A stretch of 64,000 bases of DNA, from the NCBI GenBank assembly GCA_947253765.1, contig CAMYAK010000004.1, positions 1 to 64,000 of the forward strand, in the 5' to 3' direction. The notes under the pieces were generated by a model, which saw nothing but the letters and a program-made list of their open reading frames with translations, had not been told where the DNA came from and did not search any database. This stretch comes from an uncultured Tissierellia bacterium. Its GTDB lineage: Bacteria > Bacillota > Clostridia > Tissierellales > Peptoniphilaceae. This document shows positions 62,303-64,000 of the stretch, one piece after another; position 1 is the first letter of the stretch; each line of letters begins with the position of its first letter. The translations under genes were made by a program, and so were the position numbers.

Positions 62303-63091
62303 ATGGAATATAAAGGAAACGGGGTGGCCCTGACCCTATTTGGACTGGAAGTGCGCTGGTATGCGATCTTTATAGTTACAGGAATGATGCTGGCCGTAAA
62401 ACTGCTTTCAAGGGAGATGAAAAGACGGGGGATGGACCCTGAAAAGGCCTATGATCTGGCAATGGTAATCCTGCCCGCAGGAATTATAGGCGCCAGGTTA
62501 TGGTATGTGATTTTTGAGTTTCAGAGATTTAACAGCTTTATTGACATAATAAATCTTAGAAACGGGGGCTTGGCAATCCAGGGAGGACTTATGGGAGCTG
62601 CTATTGCAGCCCTAATTTTTGCAAAGGTCAAGTCATATTCTTTTTTAAGGCTATCAGATATGGTCTTTCCCTATGTGGCCCTGGCCCAATCCATAGGAAG
62701 ATGGGGGAATTTCACCAACAATGAGGCTCACGGGGGACCGACAAACCTGCCATGGGCTTTAAAAATTGGCGGAGAGACCTACCACCCGACTTTTTTATAT
62801 GAGTCCTTGGGGGACCTACTGATCTTTGCTTTCCTATATTACTACACAAGGAAAAAGCTCAAGGTTGATGGCCAGGTTACCATGCTCTATTTGGTCCTAT
62901 ATGGAGCCTTGAGATTTTTTGTCGAAGGACTTAGGACGGATAGCTTATATTGGGGGAACATAAGGGTCGCTCAAGCACTTTCAATAATAGGAATTGTGAT
63001 AGGGCTTGCAGGACTTATAGCCCTGTCTTCAAAAGAGGCTAATGCCCATATTCCGGGAAAAAGTCCAATAAATGAAAATAATATTGAATAG
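62303..63091 (+). CDS. lgt: Prolipoprotein diacylglyceryl transferase
   Basis: A 262-residue membrane enzyme with seven helices that attaches diacylglycerol to the lipobox Cys. The Lgt signature reads GRWGNFTNNEAHGGPT (about 133-148), and RWYAIFIVTG and HPTFLYES carry essential residues. It is required for lipoproteins such as the one at 14003. It lies 8 bp downstream of yebC, and a strong terminator closes the transcript before mraZ. Confidence 0.96.
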   Translation: MEYKGNGVALTLFGLEVRWYAIFIVTGMMLAVKLLSREMKRRGMDPEKAYDLAMVILPAGIIGARLWYVIFEFQRFNSFIDIINLRNGGLAIQGGLMGAAIAALIFAKVKSYSFLRLSDMVFPYVALAQSIGRWGNFTNNEAHGGPTNLPWALKIGGETYHPTFLYESLGDLLIFAFLYYYTRKKLKVDGQVTMLYLVLYGALRFFVEGLRTDSLYWGNIRVAQALSIIGIVIGLAGLIALSSKEANAHIPGKSPINENNIE

Positions 63092-63120
63092 AATATAGTT
63101 AGTTCTAATAAATAAGAAAA

Positions 63121-63171
63121 CGCCGGTTGAGGAATGATCATAATTGATCTCTTCAGCCGGCGAATTTTTTT
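63121..63171 (+). terminator. Intrinsic terminator after lgt
   Basis: CGCCGG (63121-63126) pairs with CCGGCG (63157-63162), extended inward by TTGAG/CTTCA-type pairs and an inner GATCA/TGATC hairpin, and is followed by AATTTTTTT. Confidence 0.93.
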
Positions 63172-63182
63172 GCCTAAAATCC

Positions 63183-63211
63183 TTGCTATTCCCATAAACT
63201 TCCACTAAAAT
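63183..63211 (+). promoter_or_regulatory. Promoter of the mraZ (dcw) operon
   Basis: TTGCTA (63183-63188) and TAAAAT (63206-63211) are separated by exactly 17 bp. Transcription would begin at about 63218-63220, just ahead of the GTGG repeats. Confidence 0.7.
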
Positions 63212-63220
63212 GTTAGTTAG

Positions 63221-63257
63221 GTGGAGAAAAGTGGAATAAAGTGGAGGAAAGTGGGAA
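63221..63257 (+). promoter_or_regulatory. MraZ operator: four GTGG-type direct repeats at 10-bp spacing
   Basis: GTGGA/GTGGG begins at 63221, 63231, 63241 and 63251, each 10 bp apart and followed by A-rich spacers. This matches MraZ boxes, where a MraZ ring binds repeated GTG-type elements on one helix face. The third and fourth repeats also overlap the Shine-Dalgarno region (GGAGG), so binding could block initiation at the transcription start. Confidence 0.85.
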
Positions 63258-63695
63258 ATGTTCATTGGCGAGTACCAACACAATGTGGACAGTAAGGGCA
63301 GGGTCAGTTTGCCTGTCCGTTTTCGCGATGAGATTTCCAAACCCTTCTACATAACAAGGGGGATGGAACACTGCCTCTTTATTTACGACCAGGAAGAGTG
63401 GAAGAAGATGGATGAAAAGATCCGTGGACTCAGGCTGACCGCCAAGGCTGCCAGGTCATTTTCACGTCTGTTCTACGCCGGGGCAATGGAAGTGGGTCTC
63501 GATAAGCAGGGTCGATTCGTTATTCCTCCCCACCTGAGATCTTTTGCGGATATTGAAAAGGAAGTTGTCCTTATCGGGGTCTCCGACAGGATTGAAGTAT
63601 GGTCAAAGGAAGCCTGGGATTCTTATATGGGTAGTGATTCCATGAATTACGATGACCTGACAGAAGAACTTGACCAGATGGATCTTGACCTATAA
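63258..63695 (+). CDS. mraZ: Transcriptional regulator MraZ
   Basis: A 145-residue protein with two SpoVT/AbrB-like halves. The first has GEYQHNVDSKGRVSLPVRFR (split) and the second has GLDKQGRFVIPPHLR. MraZ forms octamers or dodecamers and represses the division and cell-wall (dcw) operon it heads. Its own four-repeat operator lies immediately upstream. rsmH follows by 10 bp. Confidence 0.96.
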   Translation: MFIGEYQHNVDSKGRVSLPVRFRDEISKPFYITRGMEHCLFIYDQEEWKKMDEKIRGLRLTAKAARSFSRLFYAGAMEVGLDKQGRFVIPPHLRSFADIEKEVVLIGVSDRIEVWSKEAWDSYMGSDSMNYDDLTEELDQMDLDL

Positions 63696-63705
63696 GGAGG
63701 CCGAT

Positions 63706-64000
63706 ATGGAATTCAAACATGTACCGGTTCTTCTTAAGGAAAGCATAGAAGGCCTAAATATAGATGAAAACGGCACCTATGTTGACTGCACTGTTGGAGC
63801 CGGCGGTCATTCCAAGGAAATCCTCAAAAGACTGACAAAGGGAAAGCTCATAGCCATCGATCAGGATGCCGAGGCTTTAGACGCCGCAAAGGTGAATCTG
63901 GCCCAATGGGCCGGGCAAGTAGACTTTGTTCATTCCAATTTCAGTAGGTTGGACGAGATACTAAGAGATAAGAATATTGACAAGGTTGACGGGATTCTAA
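63706..64000 (+). CDS. rsmH: 16S rRNA (cytosine-1402-N4)-methyltransferase RsmH (partial, runs off the right edge)
   Basis: The first 98 codons are present. The start MEFKHVPVLLKESIEGL and the SAM-binding loop VDCTVGAGGHSKEIL are typical, as is LIAIDQDAEAL. RsmH methylates N4 of C1402 in 16S rRNA. AAGGAGG lies 5 bp upstream of ATG 63706. The gene is the second of the dcw cluster; ftsL, pbp and mur genes would be expected beyond the window. Confidence 0.95.
   Translation, partial: MEFKHVPVLLKESIEGLNIDENGTYVDCTVGAGGHSKEILKRLTKGKLIAIDQDAEALDAAKVNLAQWAGQVDFVHSNFSRLDEILRDKNIDKVDGIL

Overview
The window reads as chromosome from an anaerobic, low-to-mid GC Gram-positive bacterium of the Clostridia/Tissierellia type. 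The indications are a teichoic-acid-like and phosphocholine envelope gene set, clostridial cell-wall-binding repeats on an amidase, a glycine riboswitch, a flavodiiron protein next to an acyl-CoA dehydrogenase/rubredoxin fusion, a class I aldolase, and the order rqcP-divIC-tilS-hpt-ftsH. The sporulation genes that sit in that neighbourhood in Bacillus (yabP, yabQ, spoIIE) are missing, which fits a non-spore-former. No rRNA, tRNA, CRISPR array or intact insertion sequence was seen.

Layout. (1) 1-4.4 kb is more A+T-rich and partly decayed: an unidentified gene tail, an hsdM remnant, a small hydrolase, a P1B-type metal ATPase with a small PacL-like membrane partner, and a frameshifted nitrilase remnant. 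(2) 4.4-15.7 kb holds transport and envelope genes: GNAT, DUF6056 protein, ABC exporter, PTS IIC, K+ channel, a fluoride riboswitch driving a CPA2 antiporter, ferritin, D,D-carboxypeptidase, an internally deleted mscS, a DUF4358 lipoprotein and an acyltransferase. (3) 15.8-19.1 kb encodes the acyl-CoA dehydrogenase-ETFalpha-rubredoxin fusion and a flavodiiron protein. (4) 19.4-26.5 kb holds a CD0519-type membrane protein, glycerate kinase plus GntP permease behind a palindromic operator, an aromatic-acid-exporter-like protein, class I aldolase, and a macrodomain/5-formyl-THF cyclo-ligase fusion. (5) 26.5-34.6 kb is a divergent envelope-decoration locus: an HTH-cytidylyltransferase-choline kinase fusion, a second cytidylyltransferase and a BCCT carrier on the minus strand; a TagF-like transferase and a YidC/alkaline-phosphatase-superfamily fusion on the plus strand. 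(6) 34.7-41 kb holds a glycine riboswitch with an AGCS symporter, a broken surface protein, pfkA, ppk1 and a flavin reductase. (7) 41.1-53.9 kb is a tightly packed housekeeping run: ogg, SDR, HAD, dut, rqcP, divIC, tilS, hpt, ftsH, a PH-like membrane protein, pyrG, then panT-coaX-dus behind an unassigned structured leader. (8) 53.9-64 kb holds a CWB2 amidase, a PBP1A-response regulator-kinase operon, yigZ, yebC, lgt, and the start of the dcw cluster (mraZ, rsmH) behind a MraZ-type operator.

The best candidates for something undescribed are: the H-type pseudoknot leader ahead of panT-coaX (51390-51487); the phosphocholine/YidC-phosphatase envelope locus (26536-34629); the acyl-CoA dehydrogenase-rubredoxin-flavodiiron pair (15843-19102); the macrodomain-folate enzyme fusion (25436-26527); and a Firmicute PacL-like partner of a metal ATPase (1395-3764). 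All functions are read from sequence motifs and family knowledge; no database search was run.
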